From assembly GCF_008704795.1 (NCBI RefSeq), contig NZ_CP023690.1, positions 4,164,501 to 4,228,500 of the forward strand: DNA of 64,000 nt, written 5' to 3'. This document shows positions 41,890 through 50,841 of the stretch, piece after piece (the first letter of the stretch is position 1; each line of letters begins with the position of its first letter). Origin of the DNA: Streptomyces spectabilis (GTDB lineage Bacteria > Actinomycetota > Actinomycetes > Streptomycetales > Streptomycetaceae). The position numbers were made by a program, and so were the translations under genes. Below the pieces are notes generated by a model. That model saw nothing but the letters and a program-made list of their open reading frames with translations, was not told the origin of the DNA and ran no database searches.

Positions 41890-43154
41890 CCGCCACCGAT
41901 CGGCCTGCGGCCTCGTCCTCAAACGCCGGACGGGCTGATTCCTTCCAGCGCATGTGGGCCGATCTGAGCCCCATCGGCCGCGATGCCGAAACGGGCGGCT
42001 ACCGCCGCTACGCCTGGACCGGGGCCGACGCCGACTGCCGCACCTGGTTCCAGGAGCAGGCGGAGAGTCGCGGTCTGGCGTACGAGACGGACCGCAACGG
42101 CAACCAGTGGGCGTGGCTCGGCGACCCGGCCGCGGGGGACGCCGTCGTCACCGGCTCGCACCTGGACTCCGTCCCCGACGGCGGCGCCTTCGACGGTCCC
42201 CTCGGCGTCGTCTCCTCCTTCGCCGCGCTCGACGAACTCCGCGCCAGGGGCGTGGAGTTCACCCGCCCCCTCGCCCTCACCAACTTCGGTGACGAGGAGG
42301 GCGCCCGCTTCGGCCTTGCCTGCGTCGGCTCCCGGCTCACTGCCGGGCAGCTCACCAAGGAGCAGGCGTACGAGCTGCGCGACGGCGACGGCGTACGCCT
42401 TCCGGAGGCGATGGAGGCGGCCGGGTACGACCCGTCCGCGATCGGCCCCGACCCCGAGCGGCTCGCCGGGATCGGCGCGTTCGTGGAGCTGCACGTGGAG
42501 CAGGGCCGGGCCCTCGACCTGTCCGGCGACGAGGTCGGCATCGCCAGCGCCATCTGGCCGCACGGCCGCTGGCGCTTCGACTTCCGCGGCGAGGCCAACC
42601 ACGCGGGCACCACCCGCCTCGTCGACCGCCGCGACCCGATGCTGAGCTACGCGGAGACGGTCCTCGCCGCCCGCCGCGAGGCGGAACTCGCGGGCGCGGT
42701 GGCCACGTTCGGCAAGATCTCCGTCGAACCGAACGGCGTCAACGCCATCCCGTCCCTGGTGCGCGGCTGGCTCGACTCGCGCGCCGCGGACCAGGACACC
42801 CTCGACACGGTGGTGACGGCCGTCGAGAAGGCCGCCCGCGAGTACGCGGACCGGCACGGCGTCGACCTCGCCGTCGTGCGCGAGTCGTTCACACCGGTCA
42901 TCGAGTTCGAGCACGCGCTGCGCGACGAGCTGGGCGCGATCCTGCGCGGGCGGACCGGCCGCGAAGTGCCCGTGCTCGGCACCGGCGCCGGGCACGACGC
43001 GGGCATCCTCTCCGCGTCCGTGCCGACCGCCATGCTGTTCGTCCGCAACCCCACGGGCGTCTCGCACTCCCCCGCCGAGCACGCGGCGGAGGACGACTGC
43101 CTCGCCGGGGTGCGGGCGCTCGCCGACGTACTGGAGGGCCTGGCGTGCCGGTGA
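41886..43154 (+). CDS. M20-family amidohydrolase (allantoate/N-carbamoyl type) in the hut operon
   Basis: 422 aa from GTG overlapping the hutU stop (GTGA). Metal ligands of the M20 family: [21 protein letters not shown] (His, Asp), [13 protein letters not shown] (Glu-Glu), ELHVEQG, and C-terminal [11 protein letters not shown]. Usually annotated allantoate amidohydrolase, but its place between hutU and hutF and the lack of hutG suggest N-formylglutamate hydrolysis. Residues about 8-18 ([11 protein letters not shown]) are encoded by an R1 half-site; family similarity begins only at FQRMW, so ATG 41952 is an alternative start. Confidence 0.8.
   Translation: MTATDRPAASSSNAGRADSFQRMWADLSPIGRDAETGGYRRYAWTGADADCRTWFQEQAESRGLAYETDRNGNQWAWLGDPAAGDAVVTGSHLDSVPDGGAFDGPLGVVSSFAALDELRARGVEFTRPLALTNFGDEEGARFGLACVGSRLTAGQLTKEQAYELRDGDGVRLPEAMEAAGYDPSAIGPDPERLAGIGAFVELHVEQGRALDLSGDEVGIASAIWPHGRWRFDFRGEANHAGTTRLVDRRDPMLSYAETVLAARREAELAGAVATFGKISVEPNGVNAIPSLVRGWLDSRAADQDTLDTVVTAVEKAAREYADRHGVDLAVVRESFTPVIEFEHALRDELGAILRGRTGREVPVLGTGAGHDAGILSASVPTAMLFVRNPTGVSHSPAEHAAEDDCLAGVRALADVLEGLACR
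41912..41938 (+). repeat. R1 half-site inside coding sequence
   Basis: CCTCGTCCTCAAACGCCGGACGGGCTG, the left arm of R1, lies inside the proposed N-terminus of the M20 enzyme and immediately after the hutU stop. The right arm is missing. Confidence 0.75.
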
Positions 43155-44500
43155 CGCACACGTACTGGGCAGAGCAGGCCTGGCTCGATCCGGTCGTGGA
43201 GCCCGGCGTGGCGCTCGACGTGGGCGCGGACGGGCGGATCGCCGCCGTCCGCACCGGCGTCGAGGCCCCGCCGCCGGGCGCGACGGTCCTGCGCGGCCTG
43301 ACGATCCCGGGCCTGGCGAACGCCCACTCCCACGCCTTCCACCGCGCGCTGCGCTCCACCGTGCAGGTCGGCAGCGGCACGTTCTGGACGTGGCGCGAGG
43401 TCATGTACTCCGTCGCCGACCGGCTCACGCCCGAGACGTACCACGAGCTCGCGCGAGCGGTGTACGCGGAGATGGCGCTCGCGGGCGTCACGGCCGTCGG
43501 CGAGTTCCACTATCTGCACCACGCGCCCGGCGGCAAGCGGTACGCCGACCCCAACGCCATGGGCGAGGCCCTGATCGCGGCTGCCGCCGACGCGGGCATC
43601 CGCATCACGCTGCTCGACACCGCGTACGTGGCCGCCGGGCTGCGCGACGCCACCGAGGGCGAGCCGCCCAACCACCACCAGCTGCGGTTCTCCGACGGCA
43701 CGGCCGAGGCGTGGGCGGAGCGGGCCGCGCTGCTCAAGGACCGCGAGCACGCCCGGGTCGGCGCGGCCGTCCACTCCGTGCGGGCCGTGCCCGCGCGGCA
43801 GTTGGGCACGGTGGTGGAGTGGGCCGCCTCGCGGGGCGTCCCGCTGCACGTCCACCTCTCCGAGCAGACCGCCGAAAACGAGGCGTGCCTCGCCGTGCAC
43901 GGGTGCACGCCCACGCGGCTGCTCGCCGACCACGGGGCGCTCGGCGCGCGCACGACGGGCGTCCACAACACGCACCTCACGGACGCCGACATCGCCCTCA
44001 TCGGCGGCTCGGGCACCGGCACCTGTATGTGCCCCACCACCGAGCGGGACCTCGCCGACGGCATCGGGCCCGCGCCCGCCCTCCAGCGGGCGGGCAGCCC
44101 GCTGTCCCTCGGCAGCGACAGCCACGCCGTGATCGACCTCTTCGAGGAGGCGCGGGCGATGGAGCTGAACGAGCGGCTCCGCTCGCATACGCGCGGGCAC
44201 TGGACCGCGGCGGCGCTCCTGCGGGCCGCGTCCGCCGACGGGCACGCGGCGCTCGGCTGGGCCGACGCCGGGGCCCTGGCGCCCGGCGCGCTCGCCGACT
44301 TCGCCACGGTCGCGCTCGACTCCGTGCGGACCGCGGGGGCCGCGGCGCGGCTCGGGGCGGAGGTGGCGGTGTTCGCGGCGAGCGCGGCGGACGTGCGGCA
44401 CACCGTGGTCGGGGGCCGCCACGTGGTCCGCGACGGCGCCCACACCCTCCTCCCCGACGTGCCGTCGTCCCTGGCCCGAGCGGTGGCAGCCTTGCACTAG
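43145..44500 (+). CDS. hutF: Formimidoylglutamate deiminase
   Basis: 451 aa from GTG, six bases after GGAGGG; overlaps the previous gene by 10 bases. Amidohydrolase superfamily: [13 protein letters not shown] (metal-binding HxH), [57 protein letters not shown] (Asp). Converts N-formimidoyl-L-glutamate to N-formyl-L-glutamate plus ammonia. Its presence shows the five-step route that needs a formylglutamate hydrolase. Confidence 0.92.
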   Translation: MPVTHTYWAEQAWLDPVVEPGVALDVGADGRIAAVRTGVEAPPPGATVLRGLTIPGLANAHSHAFHRALRSTVQVGSGTFWTWREVMYSVADRLTPETYHELARAVYAEMALAGVTAVGEFHYLHHAPGGKRYADPNAMGEALIAAAADAGIRITLLDTAYVAAGLRDATEGEPPNHHQLRFSDGTAEAWAERAALLKDREHARVGAAVHSVRAVPARQLGTVVEWAASRGVPLHVHLSEQTAENEACLAVHGCTPTRLLADHGALGARTTGVHNTHLTDADIALIGGSGTGTCMCPTTERDLADGIGPAPALQRAGSPLSLGSDSHAVIDLFEEARAMELNERLRSHTRGHWTAAALLRAASADGHAALGWADAGALAPGALADFATVALDSVRTAGAAARLGAEVAVFAASAADVRHTVVGGRHVVRDGAHTLLPDVPSSLARAVAALH

Positions 44501-44684
44501 CCCTCGCGGCGCGCCCCGGACCCGCCCCTTCCCGAACAAGGGGGCTCCGCCCCCTTGGACCCCCTTTTCGGCGCTCCGCGCCTCGTCCTCAAACGCCGGA
44601 CGGGCTGGGTCTTCCAGCCTCTCCGGCGTTTGAGGAGCGGGGGTCTGGGGGCGGAGCCCCCAGGTCGGGAAGGGGCGGGTCAGG
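44500..44684. repeat. R1 dispersed repeat, full copy within the hut operon
   Basis: Nested inverted repeats: outer arms GACCCGCCCCTTCCCGA and TCGGGAAGGGGCGGGTC; inner arms GGGGGCTCCGCCCCC and GGGGGCGGAGCCCCC; then CTCAAACGCCGG and CCGGCGTTTGAG. The left half nearly equals 3136-3247. Placed between hutF and hutI, where it would give a long stem in the operon mRNA. Confidence 0.85.
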
Positions 44685-44736
44685 GGCGCGCCGCGAGGGC
44701 ACCACCCGCACCCACCCACGAACAGGACACACCCCC

Positions 44737-45906
44737 ATGACCACCACCGTCATCCGCAACATCGGCAGCCTCGTCACCAACGACCCCGCCCTCGGCCAGG
44801 GCCCCCTCGGGCTCGTCGAGGACGCGGCCGTCGTCCTGGACGGCGAGGAGGTCGCCTGGGTGGGCCCGGGCGCGCAGGCCCCGGCGGCGGACGAGGCGTA
44901 CGACGCCGAGGGCCGGGCGGCCCTGCCCGGCTTCGTGGACTCGCACTCCCACCTCCTCTTCGCCGGCGACCGCACCCAGGAGTTCAACGCCCGCATGGAG
45001 GGCCGCCCGTACGAGGCGGGCGGCATCCGCACCACCGTGGCGGCGACCCGCGCCGCACCGGACGAGGCCCTGGAGGCGAACCTCGCCCGCTACCTCGCCG
45101 AGGCCCTGCGCCAGGGCACGACGACGTTCGAGACGAAGTCGGGGTACGGCCTGACGACCGAGGACGAGGCCCGCGCCCTGCGCATCGCGCGGCGCCACAC
45201 GGACGAGGTCACGTTCCTCGGCGCCCACATCGTGTCGCCGGACTTCGCCGCAGACCCGGCGGCGTACGTGGCCCTGGTGACGGGCGAGATGCTGGACGCC
45301 TGCGCCCCGCACGCCCGCTGGATCGACGTGTTCTGCGAGAAGGGCGCCTTCGACGGCGACCAGGCGCGGGCGATCCTGACGGCGGGGAAGGCCAGGGGTC
45401 TGCACCCACGCGTGCACGCCAACCAGCTCAGCTACGGCCCGGGCGTCCAGCTCGCCGTGGAGCTCGACGCCGCGAGCGCCGACCACTGCACGCACCTGAC
45501 GGACGCCGACGTGGACGCCCTCGCCCACAGCGGCACGGTGGCCACGCTGCTTCCGGGCGCGGAGTTCTCCACGCGCGCCGAGTGGCCCGACGCCCGGCGG
45601 CTGCTCGACGCGGGCGCGACCGTCGCCCTGTCGACGGACTGCAACCCGGGCTCGTCGTTCACGTCGTCCGTGCCGTTCTGCGTCGCGCTCGCCGTACGGG
45701 ACATGGGGATGACCCCCGACGAGGCGGTGTGGGCGGCCACCGCGGGCGGCGCGGCGGCGCTGCGCCGCACGGACGTCGGCCGGCTCTCCCCCGGAGCCCG
45801 CGCCGACCTGGCGCTCCTGGACGCGCCGAGCCATGTCCACCTGGCCTACCGGCCGGGCGTACCGCTCGTCTCCGCGGTCTGGCGGCGCGGCGCCCGCGTC
45901 GCCTGA
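44737..45906 (+). CDS. hutI: Imidazolonepropionase
   Basis: 389 aa from ATG ([15 protein letters not shown]), weak AGGAC upstream. Amidohydrolase motifs: [17 protein letters not shown] (metal HxH), [64 protein letters not shown] (Asp). Opens the imidazolone ring to N-formimidoylglutamate. Separated from hutF by 236 bp of repeat, so expression may depend on readthrough or a local promoter. Confidence 0.95.
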   Translation: MTTTVIRNIGSLVTNDPALGQGPLGLVEDAAVVLDGEEVAWVGPGAQAPAADEAYDAEGRAALPGFVDSHSHLLFAGDRTQEFNARMEGRPYEAGGIRTTVAATRAAPDEALEANLARYLAEALRQGTTTFETKSGYGLTTEDEARALRIARRHTDEVTFLGAHIVSPDFAADPAAYVALVTGEMLDACAPHARWIDVFCEKGAFDGDQARAILTAGKARGLHPRVHANQLSYGPGVQLAVELDAASADHCTHLTDADVDALAHSGTVATLLPGAEFSTRAEWPDARRLLDAGATVALSTDCNPGSSFTSSVPFCVALAVRDMGMTPDEAVWAATAGGAAALRRTDVGRLSPGARADLALLDAPSHVHLAYRPGVPLVSAVWRRGARVA

Positions 45907-45917
45907 CGGAGCGGGCG

Positions 45918-46751
45918 CTACTCCACGAAGAGGCCCCGCTCCGCCGCCCCCGCGTCGAACTCCTCCAGGCGTGCCTGCGCGTCGGGCAGCGCGTCGCACA
46001 TGGCCTCAAGGAGCGCCCGGCCGAGCAGCATCGGGGCGCAGGCCGTGTCGAAGGCGAGGCCGGTGCCGACGGCGGCGGGCAGCAGCAGGTCGGAGTGCGC
46101 GGCCACGGGCGCGAAGGCGGAGTCGGCGACGGTGACGACGGTCAGGCCCGCGCCCTGGGCGTGGGCCAGGGCGTCCACGGCCTCGCGCGGATGCCGGGGA
46201 AGGGCGAAGCACAGCAGCACGGTGGCCCCGGCGCGCACGGCCGCGTCCAGGCGGTCGGTGAGCATGGAGCCGCCCTCGTCGAGCAGCCGCACGTCGGGGT
46301 GGACCTTCGCGGCGAAGTACGAGAAGCCGTAGGCCTGGGAGGCGGCGGCGCGCAGGCCGAGGACCGGCAGGGGGCGCGAGGCGGCCAGGAGGCGGCCCGC
46401 GCGCTCGACGGGCGCGGGGTCGGCGAGGACCGCCGCGAGGTGGCGCAGGTTCTCGATCTCGGCCTCTACGGCCTGCTGGTACTCGTTCGCCTCGGCGTCC
46501 TCCGGCGCCTCGGCCGGGGCCACGTCGCGCAGGTGCCGCCGCAGGGCCGGGTAGCCGTCGAAGCCGAGCGCGACCGCGAAGCGGGTCACGGACGGCTGGC
46601 TGACGCCCGCGAGTTCGGCGAGCTCGACGCTGGACAGGAAGGGCGCGTCGGCGGCGCGCCGCACCATGCAGTGGGCGATGCGCCGCTGCGTCGGCGTGAG
46701 CCGGTGCCCTTCGAAGAGCACCTGAAGCCGTGCCGCTGGACTGTCACTCAT
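45918..46751 (-). CDS. MurR/RpiR-family transcriptional regulator
   Basis: 277 aa from ATG (MSDSPAARLQ), AGGAG upstream. N-terminal HTH_6 domain with LTPTQRRIAHCMVRRAADAPFLSSVELAELAGVSQPSVTRFAVALGFDGYPALRRHL read across about 15-80; the helix-turn-helix is ELAELAGVSQPSVTRFA. The C-terminal SIS domain (about 125-265) would bind a phosphorylated or acidic ligand. Convergent with hutI and divergent from the NCS1 permease, so it may control either or both. Confidence 0.87.
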   Translation of the reverse strand: MSDSPAARLQVLFEGHRLTPTQRRIAHCMVRRAADAPFLSSVELAELAGVSQPSVTRFAVALGFDGYPALRRHLRDVAPAEAPEDAEANEYQQAVEAEIENLRHLAAVLADPAPVERAGRLLAASRPLPVLGLRAAASQAYGFSYFAAKVHPDVRLLDEGGSMLTDRLDAAVRAGATVLLCFALPRHPREAVDALAHAQGAGLTVVTVADSAFAPVAAHSDLLLPAAVGTGLAFDTACAPMLLGRALLEAMCDALPDAQARLEEFDAGAAERGLFVE

Positions 46752-46795
46752 GCCGGACTCCTCACGCCGCTCCCGCTCTTGTCGCCACCCGACCA

Positions 46796-46824
46796 TTGAC
46801 AAAGTATTCAGCAAACCAGAACTC
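46796..46824 (+). promoter_or_regulatory. Candidate promoter of the NCS1 permease
   Basis: TTGACA at 46796-46801 is a consensus -35; the -10 at 17 bases (GAACTC) is poor. TATTCA at 46805-46810 repeats the half-site of the hutU operator. The whole interval is AT-rich for this genome. Confidence 0.35.
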
Positions 46825-46867
46825 TGCATGACCATATACAGTCCGGCGAGACGAGGACCGGCGCACC

Positions 46868-48268
46868 ATGACAGAGTCACCCAAGTCCCTGGTGGAGCGC
46901 CGCTCCATCGACGTCGTACCGGACGCGGAGCGGCACGGCCGCGCCTTCAGCCAGTTCACGCTCTGGCTCGGTGCGAACCTCCAGATCACGGCCGTCGTCA
47001 CGGGCGCGCTCGCGGTCGTCTTCGGCGGCGACGTGGTGTGGTCCGTCGTCGGCCTGGCCCTCGGCAACGTCGTGGGCGGCGCCGTCATGGCCCTGCACTC
47101 CGCCCAGGGCCCCAAGCTCGGCCTGCCCCAGATGATCCAGTCCCGGGCCCAGTTCGGCGTGCGCGGCGCCGTCGTGCCGCTCCTCCTGGTCATCCTGATG
47201 TACGTCGGCTTCTTCGCCAGCGGCAGCGTGCTCGCCGGGCAGGCCACCGCCGAGCTGACGCACACCGGCGACACCACCGGGATCGTCCTCTTCGCCGCGG
47301 TCACGGCGGTGACGGCCGCGGTCGGCTACCGCGTGATCCACGTCCTCGGCCGGATCGCGAGCGTCGTCTGCGCGCTCGCCTTCGTCTATCTGGGCATCCG
47401 CCTCCTGGACCGCGTCGACCTCTCCGCCCTCCTCGCCGACGCCCGCTTCGACCTGCCGGTGTTCCTGCTCGCGGTCTCGCTCTCGGCCTCGTGGCAGCTG
47501 GCGTTCGGCCCGTACGTCGCGGACTACTCGCGCTATCTGCCGCGTACGACGTCGGCCCGCGCCACGTTCTGGTGGACGCTGTCCGGCTCCGCGCTCGGGT
47601 CGCAGTGGTCGATGACGTTCGGCGTCCTGGTGGCCGCGAGCGCGGGCGGGGTGTTCCTGGACGACCAGGTCGCGTACGTCGTGGAGCTCGGCGGCACCGG
47701 CCTGGTGGCCTCGCTCCTGTACTTCGTGATCGCGCTCGGCAAGCTGACCATCAACGTGCTCAACACGTACGGCGGCTTCATGTCGATGGTCACCAGCATC
47801 GGCGGCTTCCGCACCCAGAAGGAGATCTCGCCGCGCGGCCGGGCCGCGTACATCGGTCTGATCATGGTCGTGGGCACCACGGTGGCGCTCCTCGGCAAGG
47901 ACAGCTTCCTGACGTCGTTCAAGGACTTCCTGCTCTTCCTTCTGACGTTCTTCACCCCGTGGTCGGCGATCAATCTGGTCGACTACTACCTGATCTCCAA
48001 GGAGCGGTACGACATCCCGGCCCTGTTCGACCCGCACGGCCGGTACGGCGCCTGGCGCTGGGACGCGCTCACCGTGTACGGGGTCGGCCTCCTGGCCCAA
48101 CTCCCCTTCCTCGTCACGCACTTCTACACCGGCCCGCTGGTGGACCCGCTCGGCGGCGCGGACGTCTCCTGGATCGTGGGGCTCGTGGTCCCGGCCCTCC
48201 TGTACTGGCTGCTCGCCCGGCGCGCGCCGGCGACCGGGGGTCTCGCCCAGGACGGAATGGGGGGTTAG
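46868..48268 (+). CDS. NCS1-family (purine/cytosine/allantoin/hydantoin-type) permease
   Basis: 466 aa with about 12 membrane helices. NCS1 features: LWLGANLQITAVVTGALAVVFGGDVVW, GPKLGLPQMIQSRAQFGVRGAVVP, ADYSRYLP, TINVLNTYGGFMSMV, FFTPWSAINLVDYYLI. Proton or sodium symporter. The substrate is probably an N-heterocycle; beside the hut genes, urocanate or a related imidazole is attractive. Divergent from the RpiR regulator. Confidence 0.85.
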   Translation: MTESPKSLVERRSIDVVPDAERHGRAFSQFTLWLGANLQITAVVTGALAVVFGGDVVWSVVGLALGNVVGGAVMALHSAQGPKLGLPQMIQSRAQFGVRGAVVPLLLVILMYVGFFASGSVLAGQATAELTHTGDTTGIVLFAAVTAVTAAVGYRVIHVLGRIASVVCALAFVYLGIRLLDRVDLSALLADARFDLPVFLLAVSLSASWQLAFGPYVADYSRYLPRTTSARATFWWTLSGSALGSQWSMTFGVLVAASAGGVFLDDQVAYVVELGGTGLVASLLYFVIALGKLTINVLNTYGGFMSMVTSIGGFRTQKEISPRGRAAYIGLIMVVGTTVALLGKDSFLTSFKDFLLFLLTFFTPWSAINLVDYYLISKERYDIPALFDPHGRYGAWRWDALTVYGVGLLAQLPFLVTHFYTGPLVDPLGGADVSWIVGLVVPALLYWLLARRAPATGGLAQDGMGG

Positions 48269-48309
48269 CCCCACTGCACGGACGGCGGGGGCTGCGTACC
48301 GTACGGGAT

Positions 48310-48738
48310 ATGGAAGCCACACGTGACGCCGAACTCAAGAAGGAACTCGACGCCGCCCTGCACGCGCGCAAGGATCTCGGCGAAGAGTACGAGTCCGCGC
48401 TCGTCGACTCGTTCCTCGAAAAGGTCGAGAAGCGGCTCGACGGGACGATCGACCGGCAGATGCGCCGTCACCTGGCCGAGCAGCAGATGATCATGGCCCG
48501 CAGCGCGCGCAACCCCTCCAGCGGAGTCGACTCCTGGGGCGAGCGCTTCGGCTTCGGCATCGTCTCGCTCATCCTCGCGATCCCCCTCTCGGCGATCGGT
48601 GTGGTGAACGCGGGTCTTTCCGGGCTCTTCGTGACGTGGTTCGGCATCGTCGGCGTCAACGCGGTTCACGCCGTGCGGGGCACGGGTCTCCTCCCCCTCC
48701 TCCGCCGCTCCCCCCGCAAGCCCGACTGGGAGGACTGA
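48310..48738 (+). CDS. Small conserved membrane protein with N-terminal coiled coil
   Basis: 142 aa from ATG (MEATRDAELKKELDAALHARKDLGEEYES). Residues 1-70 are charged and helical, VDSFLEKVEKRLDGTIDRQMRRHLAEQQ, like a coiled coil. Two membrane helices follow (FGFGIVSLILAIPLSAIGVV and LFVTWFGIVGVNAVHAV). A common uncharacterised Streptomyces membrane protein. It follows the permease by 41 bp. Confidence 0.75.
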   Translation: MEATRDAELKKELDAALHARKDLGEEYESALVDSFLEKVEKRLDGTIDRQMRRHLAEQQMIMARSARNPSSGVDSWGERFGFGIVSLILAIPLSAIGVVNAGLSGLFVTWFGIVGVNAVHAVRGTGLLPLLRRSPRKPDWED

Positions 48739-48743
48739 GCCTC

Positions 48744-48966
48744 CCCCGCTGGGGGGTTTCTCCCACCCACCCACCCGTACCTGCCCCGGCACGCCGTGCG
48801 AGCCCCGACCTAGCGGCTTGCACGCCGTCGCCTGCCTTCCCCCACCCGCCCACCCGTGACACCCCAGCCATCCGGCCCGGCCCCGACCTAGCGGCTTGCA
48901 CGCCGTCGTCGGCGATGGCGGGCAGCCGAGATCATCCAGCCCGTCCGGCGTTTGAGGACAAGCGCG
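48744..48966. repeat. R2-type tandem plus R1 half-site filling the 492-bp gap
   Basis: Between the membrane protein and the beta-synthase. Two copies of GCCCCGACCTAGCGGCTTGC lie at 48802 and 48880 (78 bp apart), each preceded by a C tract (CCCACCCACCCACCC at 48762-48776; CCCACCCGCCCACCC at 48841-48855). An R1 right arm CAGCCCGTCCGGCGTTTGAG is at 48937-48956. From 48967 to 49230 no gene or clear signal was seen. Confidence 0.7.
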
Positions 48967-49230
48967 GTAGCGCGGTTCTTGAAGGGGAGCGGGTGCGCGG
49001 GGACCGCCGCACCCCCGGGCGTGGCCGAGGGGCGGGACGACGGCGGTCCCCGCGAGGGACGGGCGCGGGGTCAGGGCCGAGCGCTCGCGTCCGGGGCGTC
49101 GCTGGAGGTCCGGGAGCCGCTCCGGAAGTCCTGACGCCGACACCCCCTACCGTGCCGGAGCCGTGTTAAGGGGGTGCTGCGCGCACGTGTCGCGTACGTA
49201 CCGGTTCCGCGAAGTCCGGCCCCGGGGGCC

Positions 49231-50622
49231 CTAGCTGCCCTGCTGCTCCGCCAGGAAGGCGAGCAGGTCCTGGCGGCTCACGACGCCCGTGGGCTTGCCC
49301 TCGACGAGGACGATCGCCGCGTCCGCGCCACCGAGCACGGACATCAGGTCGCCGACCGGCTCGCCGGAGCCGACCTGCGGCAGCGGGTCGGACATGTGCT
49401 TCTCCAGCGGGTCGTGCAGCGACGCCCGCTGCGCGAACAGCGCGTCGAGCAGCTCGCGCTCCACCACCGAGCCGATGACCTCGGCGGCCATGACGTCGGG
49501 GTGCCCGGCGCCCGGCTTCACGATGGGCATCTGCGACACCCCGTACTCGCGAAGGACCTCGATCGCCTCGCCGACGGTCTCCTCCGGGTGCATGTGGACG
49601 AGCGAGGGCAGCTCGCCGCCCTCCTTGCGGCTCAGGACGTCGCCGACGCGCGGCTGGTCGCCGGCCTCCTCCAGGAAGCCGTAGTCGTTCATCCACTCGT
49701 CGCTGAAGATCTTGCTCATGTAGCCGCGGCCGCTGTCGGGCAGCAGGACGACCACGACGTCGTCGGGGCCGAGGCCCTCGGCGACGCGCAGCGCCGCGAC
49801 GACGGCCATGCCGCAGGAGCCGCCCACCAGGAGGCCCTCCTCCTTGGCGAGGCGCCGCGTCATCTGGAAGGAGTCCTTGTCGGACACGGCGACGATCTCG
49901 TCGGTGACGTTGCGGTCGTAGGCCGTCGGCCAGAAGTCCTCACCGACGCCCTCGACCAGGTACGGCCGCCCGGAGCCGCCGGAGTACACGGAGCCCTCGG
50001 GGTCGGCGCCGACGATCCGGACCTTGCCGCCCGAGACCTCCTTCAGGTACCCGCCGGTGCCGGAGATCGTGCCGCCGGTGCCGATGCCCGCGACGAAGTG
50101 GGTGATCTTCCCGTCCGTCTGCTCCCACAGCTCGGGACCGGTGGAGTGGTAGTGCGACAGCGGGTTGTTGGGGTTGGAGTACTGGTCCGGCTTCCAGGCG
50201 TCCGGGATCTCACGGACCAGGCGGTCGGAGACGTTGTAGTACGAGTCCGGGTGCTCCGGGTCGACGGCGGTCGGGCAGACGACCACCTCGGCACCGTAGG
50301 CGCGCAGCACGTTGATCTTGTCGGTGCTCACCTTGTCCGGGCACACGAAGACGCACTTGTAGCCCTTCTGCTGGGCCACGATCGCCAGGCCGACGCCGGT
50401 GTTGCCGCTGGTCGGCTCGACGATCGTGCCGCCGGGGCGGAGCTCGCCGCTGGCCTCGGCCGCCTCGATCATGCGCAGGGCGATGCGGTCCTTCACGGAA
50501 CCGCCCGGGTTGAAGTACTCGACCTTGGCGAGGACGGTGGCCTTCAGGCCCTGCGTCACGTTGTTGAGCCTGACCAGCGGGGTGTTGCCGACGAGGCTGG
50601 TCATCGAGTCGTGGAATTGCAC
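49231..50622 (-). CDS. Cystathionine beta-synthase
   Basis: 463 aa from GTG (VQFHDSMTSLVGNTPLVRL), GGAG upstream. Fold-type II PLP enzyme: Lys in YFNPGGSVKDRIALRM, PTSGNTGVGLA, GIGTGGTISGTGGYLKE, YLVEGVGEDFWP. Two C-terminal CBS domains (about 335-460; QMPIVKPG...GSVVERELLDAL and AAIVLVEGKPTGVVSRQDLLAFL). Joins serine and homocysteine in reverse transsulphuration; the CBS pair distinguishes it from plain cysteine synthase. Confidence 0.93.
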   Translation of the reverse strand: MQFHDSMTSLVGNTPLVRLNNVTQGLKATVLAKVEYFNPGGSVKDRIALRMIEAAEASGELRPGGTIVEPTSGNTGVGLAIVAQQKGYKCVFVCPDKVSTDKINVLRAYGAEVVVCPTAVDPEHPDSYYNVSDRLVREIPDAWKPDQYSNPNNPLSHYHSTGPELWEQTDGKITHFVAGIGTGGTISGTGGYLKEVSGGKVRIVGADPEGSVYSGGSGRPYLVEGVGEDFWPTAYDRNVTDEIVAVSDKDSFQMTRRLAKEEGLLVGGSCGMAVVAALRVAEGLGPDDVVVVLLPDSGRGYMSKIFSDEWMNDYGFLEEAGDQPRVGDVLSRKEGGELPSLVHMHPEETVGEAIEVLREYGVSQMPIVKPGAGHPDVMAAEVIGSVVERELLDALFAQRASLHDPLEKHMSDPLPQVGSGEPVGDLMSVLGGADAAIVLVEGKPTGVVSRQDLLAFLAEQQGS

Positions 50623-50719
50623 GTTGTCTCCGTGTATCCGGCCGGGTATCCGGGGCGCGACGTCGTGAGGGCATGGCTGCTCGCACGAGGTGTTCGTATT
50701 TCGGTTTTCGGTAACCGTC

Positions 50720-50747
50720 AGACTACGGGGCCATCTGCCCGAGTCAC
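50720..50747 (-). promoter_or_regulatory. Candidate promoter of the cystathionine beta-synthase
   Basis: On the minus strand GTGACT (50747-50742), 16 bases, TAGTCT (50725-50720). Would give a leader of about 90 bases. Confidence 0.35.
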
Positions 50748-50841
50748 CTCCTGTCGCGATTGGCCGACCGTCCCCACGGGGCAATGACTGGATGTAAGGG
50801 ACGAACGGCTCCACAAGGACCTGGCAGAGGTGACAGCGGGG

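Noticed and set aside
40234..41922. 562-codon minus-strand frame opposite hutU
   Set aside because: Antisense shadow with biased composition; hutU is unmistakable on the plus strand.
44500..44684. R1 nested inverted repeat considered as an insertion sequence
   Set aside because: No transposase, and no target duplication could be recognised; at most a non-autonomous repeat.
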